Source: Nocardia sp. BMG111209
GTDB lineage: Bacteria > Actinomycetota > Actinomycetes > Mycobacteriales > Mycobacteriaceae
DNA: 64,000 nucleotides
Assembly (NCBI RefSeq): GCF_000381925.1
Contig: NZ_KB907308.1
Span: 248,001 to 312,000 of the forward strand
Direction: 5' to 3'
Position numbers and translations under genes: made by a program. The first letter of the stretch is position 1. Each line of letters starts with the position of its first letter. Below the pieces are notes generated by a model. The model searched no databases. It had not been told where the DNA came from and saw nothing but the letters and a program-made list of their open reading frames with translations. Positions 40,945 through 50,763 of this stretch are shown in pieces.

Positions 40945-42378
40945 TCACACCGGCGTGGCCCCCGGCGGGATCGGCGGCCACAGCGCGGGTGCGATGTTGT
41001 CCGGTTTGCGGGACGGGTCGTCGTCCCAGTCGGCGATCACCCCGACCCAGGATTTCGGTTTGTCGAAATCGACCTCGCGGGCCGCGAATTTCGTGCCGCG
41101 GAAGGAGATCTCGCCGAAGAAGTCGCCGCGGGTGAAATTCACGGCCCGGCCCTCGAGGACGGCGTCGGCGAACGAGACCGTGCCGTGGTATTCGACGCGA
41201 GTGAAGTCGATCTCGGTGGTCCCGGGCCGCCGCCACCGGGATTTCACGCCCAGTCGCGCACCCTCGAAGGTGGTGCGGTCGGCGAAGAACTGGGTTCCGG
41301 CGAAGGTGATCCGCTCACCGGCGAATTCGGTTTTGTCGAAGAGGGTTTCGTCGCCGCCGAAGGTGACCGAGGTGAAATCGGTCTGCTCGGCGAGGAACCG
41401 GACCTCGGTGAAGGTGGTGTGCGGGCCGAGGAATCCGGCGTTCGGGAACGAGGTTCGACTGCCGCGGAACACGGCCCGCTGGAACGAGACCGGCGAGCCG
41501 AATCGCACGCCGCTGAACACCACACCGCTGCCGCGCTGTTCGGACCGGCGCGGCTCGCGCGGCGCGAATTCGGTGTCGCGGAACAGGGTCAGCGCGCCCC
41601 GGAACTCCGCGTTGCGGAAATTCACGTAGTGGCCGACGAACCGCGCGGATTCGAAGGTCGTCGCCCGGCTGCCGGTGAACACCGTCCGCGCGAAATACGT
41701 TCGTTCCCCGGCGAATACCGTGTAGCGGAAATCGCAGTCCTCCAGCACCGCGTCCGCGAAGTCGAAATCCCGGTCGGACCAGGAGATCTCGGCGGATGGC
41801 CGCAGATGGGCCGCGATCACCTCGACGACGGCCCGGCGCACCTCCCGATCGTTCGCGCGCAGTTGGTATTTCAGCTCGGTGGTGGTGCCGTCGGTGGCGC
41901 TGGTCTCGGTACGCGCGGCCAGATGGCTGGCACCCACCTCCGGTTCGTACGGCAGGCGCAGATAGCCGCACAGCACGTCGATGCACTGCTGCCGCCGTCC
42001 CGGCGCGGCGAAGTCGTCGGCGACACCGGCCATGGCGTACACGCCGGCCATCCGCACCGCGGCGTCCACGTCGCCGAGTTGCCTTGCGGCCGCACCGAAC
42101 AACTCCGCGAACCGGCCCCGCTCGGAGTCGCGCTGCCGCCGATACGCGACCACCAGCCCGACCACGCCGCCGATCCCGACGGTCACCGAGAACGCGAACC
42201 GCGTCAGATCCGCCTTGCTCGGCGGCTCGGCGGCCACGCCGAGAACCTGCCGCAACAGCCACCAGGCCGCCGCCGTGACGGCCACCCCGAGGATCACGGC
42301 CACCACGATCGCGGTCAGCAGCGACGATCGCCGCAACCGCCGGCTCAGCCGGTCACCACGTGTTCCCTGTTGCCACAT
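40945..42378 (-). CDS. Membrane-anchored pentapeptide-repeat-like protein
   Basis: A 477-residue protein. Two hydrophobic segments lie near the N-terminus (about residues 20-45 and 58-78). From residue 190 onward some 30 short units follow a pattern of Phe every five residues (such as DCDFRYTVFAGERTYFARTVF and VNFRNAEFRGALTLF), the sign of a right-handed quadrilateral beta-helix. The tail after the helix is Pro-rich. Family members include DNA-gyrase mimics, but membrane anchoring argues for a scaffold or envelope role. ATG 42378 preferred. Confidence 0.75.
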   Translation of the reverse strand: MWQQGTRGDRLSRRLRRSSLLTAIVVAVILGVAVTAAAWWLLRQVLGVAAEPPSKADLTRFAFSVTVGIGGVVGLVVAYRRQRDSERGRFAELFGAAARQLGDVDAAVRMAGVYAMAGVADDFAAPGRRQQCIDVLCGYLRLPYEPEVGASHLAARTETSATDGTTTELKYQLRANDREVRRAVVEVIAAHLRPSAEISWSDRDFDFADAVLEDCDFRYTVFAGERTYFARTVFTGSRATTFESARFVGHYVNFRNAEFRGALTLFRDTEFAPREPRRSEQRGSGVVFSGVRFGSPVSFQRAVFRGSRTSFPNAGFLGPHTTFTEVRFLAEQTDFTSVTFGGDETLFDKTEFAGERITFAGTQFFADRTTFEGARLGVKSRWRRPGTTEIDFTRVEYHGTVSFADAVLEGRAVNFTRGDFFGEISFRGTKFAAREVDFDKPKSWVGVIADWDDDPSRKPDNIAPALWPPIPPGATPV

Positions 42379-42531
42379 TGCGGCATCGTAACCACGAAAC
42401 TCGCGTCGCCGCAGCACGATCGGCGACCGACCGACCGGCCCGATTGCGCCACCACATCACCCCACCGGCACAGCCGTCGGCCGGCGTGCCGCGCTGCTGC
42501 GCGGTGCACGCCGGCCGATCGGCGCAAGCCG

Positions 42532-43737
42532 CTATCGGGTCGCGCGGTCGCCCCGGACGCCGATTCCGGCCGCCACCAGGCACTCCACGGCCACGACCGC
42601 GACAAACCACGGGAAGATCCGGCTGATCCCCCAAGCGCTCGCCGCCCAGCCGGCCAGCACGGTCGGCAGCGCCATCGCGGTGTAGGCGAGCAGATAGTAG
42701 GCCGACATGGTCTCGCCGCGCTTCTTCGGGGGCACGACGTTGGACAGATGCCGCAGCGAGCCGCCGAAGCCGAGGCCGAAGGTGCCGCCGAGCAGGACCC
42801 CGGCCAGCAGGACCACCGGCCAGTCGTGGGTGTCCAGCGCCGGGACGGTGAGCACCAGCGCGATCGCCATCCCGGTGTCGCCGATGATCGCGGCCCGGCG
42901 GGCGGGCACCCGCGCGGCGACCAGTTGCACCAGCGCACCGGATGTCGCGGTCGCCGCGACCACCGCTCCGCCGAACACCAGGTTGTGCACGCCGGTCTGC
43001 TGCGCGGCCAGCGACGGGTACAGCGACAGCAGCACCCCGAGGACCGACCAGGACGCCATCACACCCAGTGCGGAGAACCAGAAGTCGCTGCGGATCTCCT
43101 GCGGCACAGCCGGTTTCGACACCCGGATGGGTCCGGCCACGCGCGCGGTGTGGGTCTCCTCCATCGCCACCACCCCGACGCCGATCAGCAGGCACAGGAT
43201 CGTGATGGTCACATACGGCGTGCGCAGCGGATACGGCACGTACTGCGCGAGGATCGAGGAGCCGAGGATCGCCACCGCCATCCCCACGTTGAACGCCACA
43301 CCGGACAGCTGCCCGGTCCGCGCGCCGTGCTGCGGCCGCAGGTCCAGCAGTGCGGCGGCGCCGGCCACCACCGTGGATCCGACCGCCAGGCCGTGCAGGG
43401 CACGGGCCACCAGCAGCATCGCCACATTGTCGGCGAACAGGAACACCACCAGGCCGACGATCATGGTCGCGACCGCGGCCAGCAGTACCGGCTTCCGGCC
43501 GACCGCATCCGAGATGCGCCCGGATACGAGTACCGCCGCCAGCGCGGCGACGGCGTACACCGCGAACACGACGGTCGTGGTCAGCGGCGAGAAATGCCAT
43601 TGTTTCTGGTAGATGCCGTACAGCGGCGCCGGAACCCCGGAAACTCCCAGGGCGACGCCGGTGGCGGCGAGGATCAGCGCGTACGCCCAACTCTGGGTGC
43701 TGCGCTCGGCGGCGGGCGCGGTGACGAGTGCCGTCAT
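42532..43737 (-). CDS. MFS transporter
   Basis: A 401-residue transporter with about 12 helices. Motif A is GRISDAVGRKPVLL after helix 2, with LHGLAVGSTVVAGAAALLD in the helix 4 region; after the central break comes FGGSLRHLSNVVPPKKRGE. This is the drug-exporter-like 12-TM class. It is divergent from an ArsR-type gene, with two perfect palindromes between, so it is probably repressed by that regulator and exports whatever that regulator senses. Confidence 0.88.
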   Translation of the reverse strand: MTALVTAPAAERSTQSWAYALILAATGVALGVSGVPAPLYGIYQKQWHFSPLTTTVVFAVYAVAALAAVLVSGRISDAVGRKPVLLAAVATMIVGLVVFLFADNVAMLLVARALHGLAVGSTVVAGAAALLDLRPQHGARTGQLSGVAFNVGMAVAILGSSILAQYVPYPLRTPYVTITILCLLIGVGVVAMEETHTARVAGPIRVSKPAVPQEIRSDFWFSALGVMASWSVLGVLLSLYPSLAAQQTGVHNLVFGGAVVAATATSGALVQLVAARVPARRAAIIGDTGMAIALVLTVPALDTHDWPVVLLAGVLLGGTFGLGFGGSLRHLSNVVPPKKRGETMSAYYLLAYTAMALPTVLAGWAASAWGISRIFPWFVAVVAVECLVAAGIGVRGDRATR

Positions 43738-43766
43738 CGTTTCATCTCCATCGAGGTGGCCGAGGT

Positions 43767-43786
43767 GGTTCGATTACCATCGAACC
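43767..43786. promoter_or_regulatory. Perfect palindrome 1, ArsR-type operator
   Basis: GGTTCGAT (43767-43774), TACC, ATCGAACC (43779-43786). It is 30 bases upstream of the MFS start and shares its architecture (8-4-8) with the second copy at 43803. Confidence 0.75.
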
Positions 43787-43802
43787 CAACACCACCCATT
43801 CC

Positions 43803-43822
43803 GGTTTGATTCCCATCAAACC
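43803..43822. promoter_or_regulatory. Perfect palindrome 2, ArsR-type operator
   Basis: GGTTTGAT (43803-43810), TCCC, ATCAAACC (43815-43822). It lies 23 bases upstream of the ArsR gene and 36 bases centre to centre from palindrome 1. Confidence 0.75.
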
Positions 43823-43844
43823 ACGGCACACTGTGACGGTGATC

Positions 43845-44180
43845 ATGACGGAGACGAAGCCGGCCGTGGAGGCCCACCCGGTCGGCCCGGTGCAGACGGT
43901 GCTGGCCGCGTTGCAGGATCCGGTGCGCCTCGAGATGGTGCGCCGGCTCGCCAACGCCGGTACGGCGATGCAGTGCGGACTGCTCTACGAGACGATCAAC
44001 AAGTCGACCGCCACCCATCACCTCAAGACGCTGCGCGAGGCCGGGCTGACCGAGCGCATCACCGAGAACGGCCACACTTACGCCCGGCTGCGCACCGACG
44101 AGGTCGACGCCGCGCTGCCCGGCCTGATCGCGTCGGTCGTGCGCGCGGCCAACCTCGCGCACGACACCCCGGACGCCTGA
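43845..44180 (+). CDS. ArsR-family winged-helix repressor
   Basis: A 111-residue regulator with the order LQDPVRLEMVRRLANAG, then the recognition helix INKSTATHHLKTLREAGL and the wing RITENGHTYARLRTDE. There is a lone Cys in MQCGLLYET but not the CxC metal site of classical ArsR, so it may sense something other than metal. ATG 43845 is chosen. Divergence from the MFS gene with two palindromes implies autorepression and control of the transporter. Confidence 0.9.
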   Translation: MTETKPAVEAHPVGPVQTVLAALQDPVRLEMVRRLANAGTAMQCGLLYETINKSTATHHLKTLREAGLTERITENGHTYARLRTDEVDAALPGLIASVVRAANLAHDTPDA

Positions 44181-44205
44181 CCACCACACACCGTCCGGCA
44201 CGAGA

Positions 44206-44245
44206 AAACCGTCGCGGCGCCGAAATCACGGCGCCGCAACGGTTT
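44206..44245. terminator. Strong hairpin, bidirectional terminator between arsR and pepR
   Basis: AAACCGT-C-GCGGCGCCG, 6-base loop, CGGCGCCGC-A-ACGGTTT. The 17-base stem has one mismatch. It lies between two convergent genes ending at 44180 and 44256; the flanking A/T bases supply short T-runs in both directions. Confidence 0.85.
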
Positions 44246-44255
44246 CCGGCTAATC

Positions 44256-45632
44256 TCAGTCCACCAGCCGCCGCACCGCCGCAGGCAGGTCCCGGGTACG
44301 CCGGTACGGCCCGGCGACCGCGACCCCGACGGGCCGGGCCAGCAGCAGCCGCGCCACCGCCGTCACCTCCTCGGTGGTGACCTGGTCGATGCGGGTCAGC
44401 GTCTCCGAGACGCTGCGATGGTTGCCGTAGGACAGTTCGCTGCGGCCGATCCGGTTCATCCGGGAACCGGAATCCTCCAGTCCCAGCACCAGACCGCCGC
44501 GCAGCGAACCCTTCGCCCGTGCGCATTCGGCGTCCGTGATGCCGTCGGCGACAACCTCTTCCAGCACACCCTTCGCCAAACTCGCGACCTGGCCGAGGTT
44601 TTCGGGCTGGCAGCCGATGTACACCGAGAAGGCGCCGGTGTCGGAGAAGGTGTCGAGGCTCGAGTACACCGAGTACGCGAGACCGCGCTCCTCCCGGATC
44701 CGTTGGAACAGACGGGAACTCAGCCCGCCGCCGAGCACCGTGTTGAGGACCGACAACGGCCAGCGCCGCGAGCCCTCGTGCCGGCCGAAGGCCCGCACAC
44801 CGAACACGAGATGCGCCTGCTCGCTGTCGCGGTACAGCCGCAGCAACTCCGGCTGGGTGCGCATCCGGAACCGGCCCTCGCGCCGCGGCGCGGGCTCCCG
44901 CGCCTGGTCCAGATGACCGGCGAAGGCGCGGTACACCAACTCCACGGTGTGCTCGTGGTCGATGTTGCCGGCCACCGCGATCACCATCCGGTCCGGCGTG
45001 TACCGGCGCAAATGGAAGCTCCGCAGTTGGCCCGCGCTCATCGACTCGATCGATTCGATGGTCCCGATCACCGGGCGGCCCACCGGATGGTCGCCGAACA
45101 GCGCGGTCAGGAACGCGTCGCCGACCATATCCTCCGGGTCGTCGTCGCGCATCGAGATCTCCTCGAGCACGACCTGCCGCTCCACCGCCACATCCTCGGC
45201 CCGGCACAGCCCGTTCAGCACGACGTCGGAGACCATGTCCACCGCCAGCGGCAGATCCTCGTCCAGTACGTGCGCGTAGTAGCAGGTCTGCTCCTTGGCG
45301 GTGAACGCGTTCAGCTCACCGCCGACGGCATCCATCGCCTGCGCGATATCCAGCGCCGACCGGCTGGGTGTGGCCTTGAACAGCAGATGTTCGAGGAAGT
45401 GCGCGGCGCCGGCCACGGTCGGGCCCTCGTCGCGCGAACCGACCCCGACCCAGACGCCGATGGAGGCCGACCGCACCCCGGGCACGTGCTCGGTGACGAC
45501 CCGCAGGCCGCCGGGCAGCACCGCCCGCCGCACACCACCGTCCGCGTTCACGGTGTCCGTCGCGTCAATTCCGAGAGAAGAACCCCCCTGCCCGGCGTCG
45601 AGCAGGGGGGAACTGTACTTCTTCTTCGTCAC
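44256..45632 (-). CDS. pepR: M16-family zinc peptidase PepR
   Basis: A 458-residue peptidase of the M16B (mitochondrial-processing-like) type. The inverted zinc motif HFLEHLLF is near residue 68 with the third ligand Glu in VERQVVLEEIS; the C-terminal half carries GGGLSSRLFQRIREERGLAYSVY. It corresponds to Rv2782c, next to pnp. GTG 45632, 10 bases after the pnp stop, is preferred; a longer reading to 45692 would overlap pnp. Natural substrates unknown. Confidence 0.92.
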   Translation of the reverse strand: MTKKKYSSPLLDAGQGGSSLGIDATDTVNADGGVRRAVLPGGLRVVTEHVPGVRSASIGVWVGVGSRDEGPTVAGAAHFLEHLLFKATPSRSALDIAQAMDAVGGELNAFTAKEQTCYYAHVLDEDLPLAVDMVSDVVLNGLCRAEDVAVERQVVLEEISMRDDDPEDMVGDAFLTALFGDHPVGRPVIGTIESIESMSAGQLRSFHLRRYTPDRMVIAVAGNIDHEHTVELVYRAFAGHLDQAREPAPRREGRFRMRTQPELLRLYRDSEQAHLVFGVRAFGRHEGSRRWPLSVLNTVLGGGLSSRLFQRIREERGLAYSVYSSLDTFSDTGAFSVYIGCQPENLGQVASLAKGVLEEVVADGITDAECARAKGSLRGGLVLGLEDSGSRMNRIGRSELSYGNHRSVSETLTRIDQVTTEEVTAVARLLLARPVGVAVAGPYRRTRDLPAAVRRLVD

Positions 45633-45642
45633 ACCGAAATGT

Positions 45643-47940
45643 TTACTCGGCACCGGCCTCGGCCGCAGCTGTGTTGTCGGAAGCGGAGGCAACGGAAGCG
45701 TCCGCGGAATCTTCTTCTTCCACCGGCACCAGCGAGATCTTGCCGCGATTGTCGATATCGGCGATCTCCACCCGGATCTTGTCGCCGACGTTGACCACGT
45801 CCTCGACCTTCGCGACCCGCTTGCCGTTGCCCAGCTTGGAGATGTGCACCAGACCGTCGCGGCCCGGCAGCAGCGAGACGAACGCGCCGAAGGCGGTGGT
45901 CTTCACGACCGTGCCCAGGAAACGCTCGCCGACCTTCGGCAGCTGCGGGTTGGCGATGGCGTTGATCGCGTCGATCGCGGCCTGCGCCGACGGGCCGTCG
46001 GTCGCGCCGACGAAGACGGTGCCGTCGTCCTCGATGGAGATGTTGGCGCCGGTGTCCTCGGTGATCTGGTTGATGACCTTGCCCTTCGGGCCGATCACCT
46101 CGCCGATCTTGTCCACCGGGATCTTGATCGCGGTGACGCGCGGCGCGTACGGGCTCATCTCGTCCGGGGTGGCGATGGCCTCGGCCATCACGTCCAGGAT
46201 GGTCAGGCGCGCGTCGCGGGCCTGGTTCAGCGCGCCGGCCAGCACCTTGGAGGGGATGCCGTCGAGCTTGGTGTCCAGCTGCAGCGCGGTGACGAACTCC
46301 GGGGTGCCCGCGACCTTGAAGTCCATATCGCCGAAGGCGTCCTCGGCGCCGAGGATGTCGGTCAGCGCGACGTAGCGGACCTCCTCCTCACCCGAGTCGT
46401 TCTTCACCACGTCGGACACCAGGCCCATCGCGATGCCGGCGACCGGCGCCTTCAGCGGCACACCGGCGTTCAGCAGCGACAGCGTGGAGGCACACACCGA
46501 ACCCATCGAGGTGGAACCGTTGGAGCTCAACGCCTCCGACACCTGCCGGATCGCGTAGGGGAACTCCTCCTGCGGCGGCAGCACCGGCTGCAGGGCCCGC
46601 TCGGCGAGCGCGCCGTGACCGATCTCACGCCGCTTCGGGGAGCCGACGCGGCCGGTCTCACCGGTGGAGAACGGCGGGAAGTTGTAGTGGTGCATGTAGC
46701 GCTTGGAGGTCTCCGGGCCGAGCGAGTCGACCTGCTGCGCCATCTTCACCATGTCGAGGGTGGTGACACCCAGGATCTGGGTCTCGCCGCGCTCGAACAG
46801 CGCCGAACCGTGCGCGCGCGGCACCACGGCCACCTCGGCGGACAGCGCCCGGATGTCGGCCAGGCCGCGGCCGTCGATGCGGAAGCCGTCGGCCAGGATG
46901 CGCTGACGCACCAGCTTCTTGGTGACCGAGCGGAACGCCGCGCCGATCTCCTTCTCCCGGCCCTCGAAATCCGGAGCGAGAGTGGACAACACGTCGAGCT
47001 TGATCTCGTCGATCCGCTCCTCGCGCTCCTGCTTGCCCGCGATGGACAGCGCCTGGCCGAGCGGGGTCTTGGCGGTGTTCTCCACCACCTGGAACACGTC
47101 CGGGCCGTACGGCGGGAACAGCGGGAACTCCTCGGTCGGCTTGGAGGCCAGCGCGGCGAGGTCCTGCTGCGCCCGGCACAGCCGCGCGATGAACGGCTTC
47201 GCCGCCTCGAGGCCCTCGGCGACCACGGTCTCCGTCGGCGCCGGTGCGCCACCGTCGATCAGGGCGAGGACGTTGTCGGTGGCCTCGGCCTCGACCATCA
47301 TGATGGCCACATCGCCGGACTCGACCACGCGACCGGCGACGACCATGTCGAACACGGCCTCGTCCAGCTGCTCGGTGGTCGGGAAGGCGACCCACTGGGC
47401 GCCTTCGCCGCTGCCGATGAGCGCGACGCGCACGCCGCCGACCGGGCCGGAGAACGGCAGGCCCGCGATCTGGGTGGACGCCGAGGCCGCGTTGATGGCG
47501 ACCACGTCGTACAGATCCTTCGGATCCAGGCTCATCACCGTCACGACGACCTGGATCTCGTTGCGCAGGCCGTCGACGAACGACGGGCGCAGCGGACGGT
47601 CGATCAGGCGGCAGGTCAGGATCGCGTCGGTGGACGGACGGCCCTCGCGACGGAAGAACGAGCCGGGGATACGACCCGCGGCGTACATCCGCTCCTCGAC
47701 GTCGACGGTCAGCGGGAAGAAATCGAACTGGTCCTTCGGCGACTTGCCCGCGGTGGTGGCCGACAGCAGCATGGTCTCGTCGTCCAGGTAGGCGACGACG
47801 GCGCCGGCGGCCTGCTTGGCCAGCCGGCCGGTCTCGAAGCGCACGGTGCGGGTACCGAAGGAGCCGTTGTCGATCAGAGCGACCGACTCGAACACACCGG
47901 GCTCGACCTCGATCGCGGAACTGGTCACGGTTTCTGTCAT
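45643..47940 (-). CDS. pnp: Polyribonucleotide nucleotidyltransferase (PNPase, GpsI)
   Basis: A 765-residue PNPase. Two RNase PH-like cores: residues 20-260 ([36 protein letters not shown] in part) and 340-600 ([35 protein letters not shown] in part, carrying the catalytic Ser/Asp). Then a KH domain ([18 protein letters not shown]) and an S1 domain ([18 protein letters not shown]). It degrades RNA 3'-to-5' with phosphate. The leader holds a strong hairpin at 47966; pepR follows and may be co-transcribed. Confidence 0.96.
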   Translation of the reverse strand: MTETVTSSAIEVEPGVFESVALIDNGSFGTRTVRFETGRLAKQAAGAVVAYLDDETMLLSATTAGKSPKDQFDFFPLTVDVEERMYAAGRIPGSFFRREGRPSTDAILTCRLIDRPLRPSFVDGLRNEIQVVVTVMSLDPKDLYDVVAINAASASTQIAGLPFSGPVGGVRVALIGSGEGAQWVAFPTTEQLDEAVFDMVVAGRVVESGDVAIMMVEAEATDNVLALIDGGAPAPTETVVAEGLEAAKPFIARLCRAQQDLAALASKPTEEFPLFPPYGPDVFQVVENTAKTPLGQALSIAGKQEREERIDEIKLDVLSTLAPDFEGREKEIGAAFRSVTKKLVRQRILADGFRIDGRGLADIRALSAEVAVVPRAHGSALFERGETQILGVTTLDMVKMAQQVDSLGPETSKRYMHHYNFPPFSTGETGRVGSPKRREIGHGALAERALQPVLPPQEEFPYAIRQVSEALSSNGSTSMGSVCASTLSLLNAGVPLKAPVAGIAMGLVSDVVKNDSGEEEVRYVALTDILGAEDAFGDMDFKVAGTPEFVTALQLDTKLDGIPSKVLAGALNQARDARLTILDVMAEAIATPDEMSPYAPRVTAIKIPVDKIGEVIGPKGKVINQITEDTGANISIEDDGTVFVGATDGPSAQAAIDAINAIANPQLPKVGERFLGTVVKTTAFGAFVSLLPGRDGLVHISKLGNGKRVAKVEDVVNVGDKIRVEIADIDNRGKISLVPVEEEDSADASVASASDNTAAAEAGAE

Positions 47941-48338
47941 GTTTCTTTTCTCAACCTCTCGTCTGCACCGGATCCAGCGCTGCTCGTGAGCGCGATCCGG
48001 TGTCCGTCGGCCGTACCCGGTACGGACGCGCGGCGGCGAAAATCAACCTCTTGTGTGCCACGCGCGTACACCCGGCCGCCTCCCCTTGGAGGCGGCGACG
48101 CGGAGGCGGTCATCGATCGAAGCCCTCCGGTGGAATCACCCTGCCGAAAAGCCACTACCGAAGACCGACGCCACGCGATCGGGTGTGTACGGCCGTATGT
48201 GTCGTCCTCGTCACATGCGGGCGGGTGCCCACACACGACTGGCCGACGAGGAGATTGTATGCCTCCTCGCCGGCTGCCTTGCGAACTGTCCGGTACAGAT
48301 CGTGTCGCTCGCGCGAGTTCCCGTCGGGATCCCCGAAC
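47941..48338 (-). other. rpsO-pnp intergenic region (pnp leader)
   Basis: No protein gene is seen in these 398 bases. The part next to pnp holds a bulged 14-bp hairpin (47966-48002). The rest is of ordinary base composition, with no convincing promoter recognised by eye. In E. coli this place between rpsO and pnp holds a terminator and an RNase III site for pnp autocontrol. Confidence 0.6.
47966..48002 (-). promoter_or_regulatory. Leader hairpin upstream of pnp
   Basis: CACCGGATC (47966-47974) pairs with GATCCGGTG (47994-48002), and inside, GCGCT (47977-47981) pairs with AGCGC (47989-47993), leaving a 2-base CA bulge and a 7-base loop. It ends 25 bases before the pnp ATG, so in the RNA it stands just ahead of the ribosome site. 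Confidence 0.7.
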
Positions 48339-48608
48339 TCAGCGACGGAGCCCGAGCCGCTCGATCAGCGAACGGTAACGCTCGATGTCCTTCTCCTGCA
48401 GGTACTTCGAGAGCCGCTTGCGACGACCGATCAACGCCATCAGACCGTGGCGGGTGTGGTGGTCGTGCTTGTGCTTCTTGAGGTGCTCGGTGATGTCGGC
48501 GATACGCTTGGACAGCATCGCGATCTGGGCCTCCGGCGAACCGGTGTCCTTCTCGTGCACACCGTACTCGGTGAGGATCGCCTTCTTCTGCTCGGTGGTC
48601 AATGCCAC
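48339..48608 (-). CDS. rpsO: 30S ribosomal protein S15
   Basis: An 89-residue S15, the usual length. [37 protein letters not shown] and [13 protein letters not shown] are the family signatures; it binds the 16S rRNA central domain. GTG 48608 has AGGAG just upstream. It precedes pnp on the same strand as in most bacteria, with a 398-base gap. Confidence 0.97.
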   Translation of the reverse strand: MALTTEQKKAILTEYGVHEKDTGSPEAQIAMLSKRIADITEHLKKHKHDHHTRHGLMALIGRRKRLSKYLQEKDIERYRSLIERLGLRR

Positions 48609-48895
48609 GGATGATCTCCTGTGTGTTCCAGTCCGCGCTCGAGGTTCCGGGACGCATCCCGGCCGGGCGCCACCGCGGACCGCAGCAAACCCGACGGGCA
48701 ACATTACCGGACGCCGATCGCGTGGCCGAACTCCGGACCTCCGGACCACGCGGATCGTCGCCGCGACGGGCCGCCGCGGAGGCGCCGCCGTTACCCGGCA
48801 GGTAATCGCCTTGCGCCGCCGCCGGTGCGAATGTGGTTCCAGCACGCCACATTCCACGATCCGCATCGAGCGGATCCCGCCGAGAGGACGAGACC

Positions 48896-49714
48896 ATGCC
48901 GTACTTCGAGACCACCGACGGCACCCGCCTGGCGTACGAGGACTACGGGACCGGCGCCCCGATCGTGTTCCTGTCCAGCTGGGTGCTCAATGCCGACATG
49001 TGGGAATACCAGGTGCCGTACTTCCTGGACCGCGGCTACCGCTGCGTACTGCCGGACCGCCGCGGCCACGGCCGCTCGGACCGGCCCGCCACCGGCTACG
49101 ACGCCGACACCCGCGCCGACGACGTGGCCGCGCTGCTGGCGCATCTGGACCTGCGCGAGGTCACGCTGATCGCGCATTCGGCCGGTGGCGGCGAGGCCGC
49201 GCGCTACCTGAGCCGGCACGGCGAGGACCGGGTCGCGCGGGTCGCATTCCTCGCCGCGACGCTGCCGTTCCTGAAGCTCACCGAGGACAATCCGGCGGGG
49301 ATCCCGGCCGAGCTGAGCGAGGCGTCGGTGGCCCAGTGGCGGCGGGACCGGCCGAAGTGGTTCGCCGACCGGGCCCAGGGCTACTTCGCCACCCATCTCG
49401 GCAACGATGTGTCACCGGCGTTGGTGGACAACGAGATTCGCCGTTGTCTGTCCGCCTCGCCGTACGCGACGACCGCGGTCTGGCGATCGACCTTCGAGAC
49501 CGACTTCCGCCCCGACCTGACCGGTATCACGATCCCCACGCTGATCGTGCACGGCGCCGCCGACCAGTCCGCGGTGATCACCGTCACCGGCCACCGGACC
49601 GCGAAGCTGATCCCGCACGCCACCTACCTGGAGTATCCGACCGCCGGTCACGGGCTGTACGTCACGCACGCGGAACAGCTCGACGCGGACCTGCTGGCCT
49701 TCATCGCGGGCTGA
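48896..49714 (+). CDS. Alpha/beta hydrolase (haloperoxidase/esterase-like)
   Basis: A 272-residue hydrolase. Opening [18 protein letters not shown], oxyanion region [23 protein letters not shown], nucleophile elbow [13 protein letters not shown] (Ser near residue 98), acid in VHGAADQSA and catalytic His in [10 protein letters not shown]. This matches the non-heme chloroperoxidase-like esterases common in actinobacteria. ATG 48896 follows GAGAGGA. It is divergent from rpsO and converges on ribF with a 6-base gap. Confidence 0.88.
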   Translation: MPYFETTDGTRLAYEDYGTGAPIVFLSSWVLNADMWEYQVPYFLDRGYRCVLPDRRGHGRSDRPATGYDADTRADDVAALLAHLDLREVTLIAHSAGGGEAARYLSRHGEDRVARVAFLAATLPFLKLTEDNPAGIPAELSEASVAQWRRDRPKWFADRAQGYFATHLGNDVSPALVDNEIRRCLSASPYATTAVWRSTFETDFRPDLTGITIPTLIVHGAADQSAVITVTGHRTAKLIPHATYLEYPTAGHGLYVTHAEQLDADLLAFIAG

Positions 49715-49720
49715 GCCGGG

Positions 49721-50689
49721 TCAGTCGTCGCGATGGGCGGCGAGCACCTCGCGGGTGCGGACCACGTCGCGGTCGATCTCCGCGACCAGCGCCTCGATGG
49801 ATTCGAACCTGTCCATCGTGCGCAGATGTTCCACGAAATCCACCGCCACGTGCTGGCCGTACAGATCCAGATCGGCGTCCAGCACGAACGCCTCGACCGT
49901 GCGGGTGCGGCCGGAGAAGGTGGGGTTGGTGCCCACCGACACCGCCGCCATCCGGCGCTCGCCCGCGAGCATGATGCCGCCGCGTTCGGGCGTGAGCACG
50001 GTGAACCACGCCGCGTACACGCCGTCGGCGGGAATCGCGGCATGGTTGGGCGGGGCCACGTTCGCGGTGGGGAAACCCAGCTGCCGGCCGCGGCCGTCGC
50101 CGTGCACCACCACGCCTTCGACCCGGTGCGGCCGGCCCAGCGCCTCCGCGGCGGCCGCCATGTCACCGGCGTCGACGCAGGCGCGGATGTAGGTGGAGGA
50201 GAAGGTGACGGTATGTTCGCCGATCAGCCGCACCCCGTCCACCTCGTAACCGAACCGGGTGCCGAGATCGCGCATGGACTCGATGGTGCCGGCGGCGCGG
50301 CGGCCGAAGGTGAAGTTGTCCCCCACCACCACCTCGAGTACGTGCAACTTCTCGACCAGCAGGTCGTGCGCGTATTCGGCGGGGGTGAGCTTCATGAACT
50401 CCTGGGTGAACGGCATCACCACGAAGACGTCGACGCCGAGTTCCTCCACCAGTTCGGCGCGGCGGGTCAGCGTGGTGAGCTGGGCGGGATGCGATCCCGG
50501 CCGGATCACCTCCATGGGGTGCGGATCGAAGGTCATGAGCACCGAGGGCACACCGCGGACGGCGGCGGATTTCACAGCGCGACTGATCAACTGGGCGTGC
50601 CCGCGGTGCACGCCGTCGAAAACTCCGATCGTCAGCACACACCGGCCCCAATCGGCCGGTACGTCGTCGAGGCTTCGCCATCTCTGCAC
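49721..50689 (-). CDS. ribF: Bifunctional riboflavin kinase/FAD synthetase
   Basis: A 322-residue RibF. The N-terminal FMN adenylyltransferase has TIGVFDGVHRGHAQLISRAV and later GTRFGYEVDGV and SSTYIRACVDAG (ISSTxIR-like motif). The C-terminal kinase domain has RGRQLGFPTANV and VSVGTNPTF. It makes FMN and FAD from riboflavin. GTG 50689 is chosen; 50707 is possible. It is divergent from the DtxR-family gene with 74 bases between, as Rv2786c-Rv2788 are in M. tuberculosis. Confidence 0.95.
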   Translation of the reverse strand: MQRWRSLDDVPADWGRCVLTIGVFDGVHRGHAQLISRAVKSAAVRGVPSVLMTFDPHPMEVIRPGSHPAQLTTLTRRAELVEELGVDVFVVMPFTQEFMKLTPAEYAHDLLVEKLHVLEVVVGDNFTFGRRAAGTIESMRDLGTRFGYEVDGVRLIGEHTVTFSSTYIRACVDAGDMAAAAEALGRPHRVEGVVVHGDGRGRQLGFPTANVAPPNHAAIPADGVYAAWFTVLTPERGGIMLAGERRMAAVSVGTNPTFSGRTRTVEAFVLDADLDLYGQHVAVDFVEHLRTMDRFESIEALVAEIDRDVVRTREVLAAHRDD

Positions 50690-50742
50690 ACACCGCAGCC
50701 TACGCAACCGCTCTCACACGCGCCGAAGTGGGAAACGGACGC

Positions 50743-50754
50743 AGGTTTGCCTAA
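50743..50754. promoter_or_regulatory. DtxR/IdeR-like box before sirR
   Basis: On the minus strand TTAGGCAAACCT differs at one base from the TTAGGCTAACCT core of IdeR/DtxR boxes. It lies 9 bases before the GTG of a DtxR-family gene and about 55 bases before ribF in the other direction. Confidence 0.5.
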
Positions 50755-50763
50755 GGTTGGATT

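Noticed and set aside
45295..48378. A rightward frame of about 1,000 codons opposite pnp
   Set aside because: It is the antisense of pnp and pepR with biased composition and no ribosome site.
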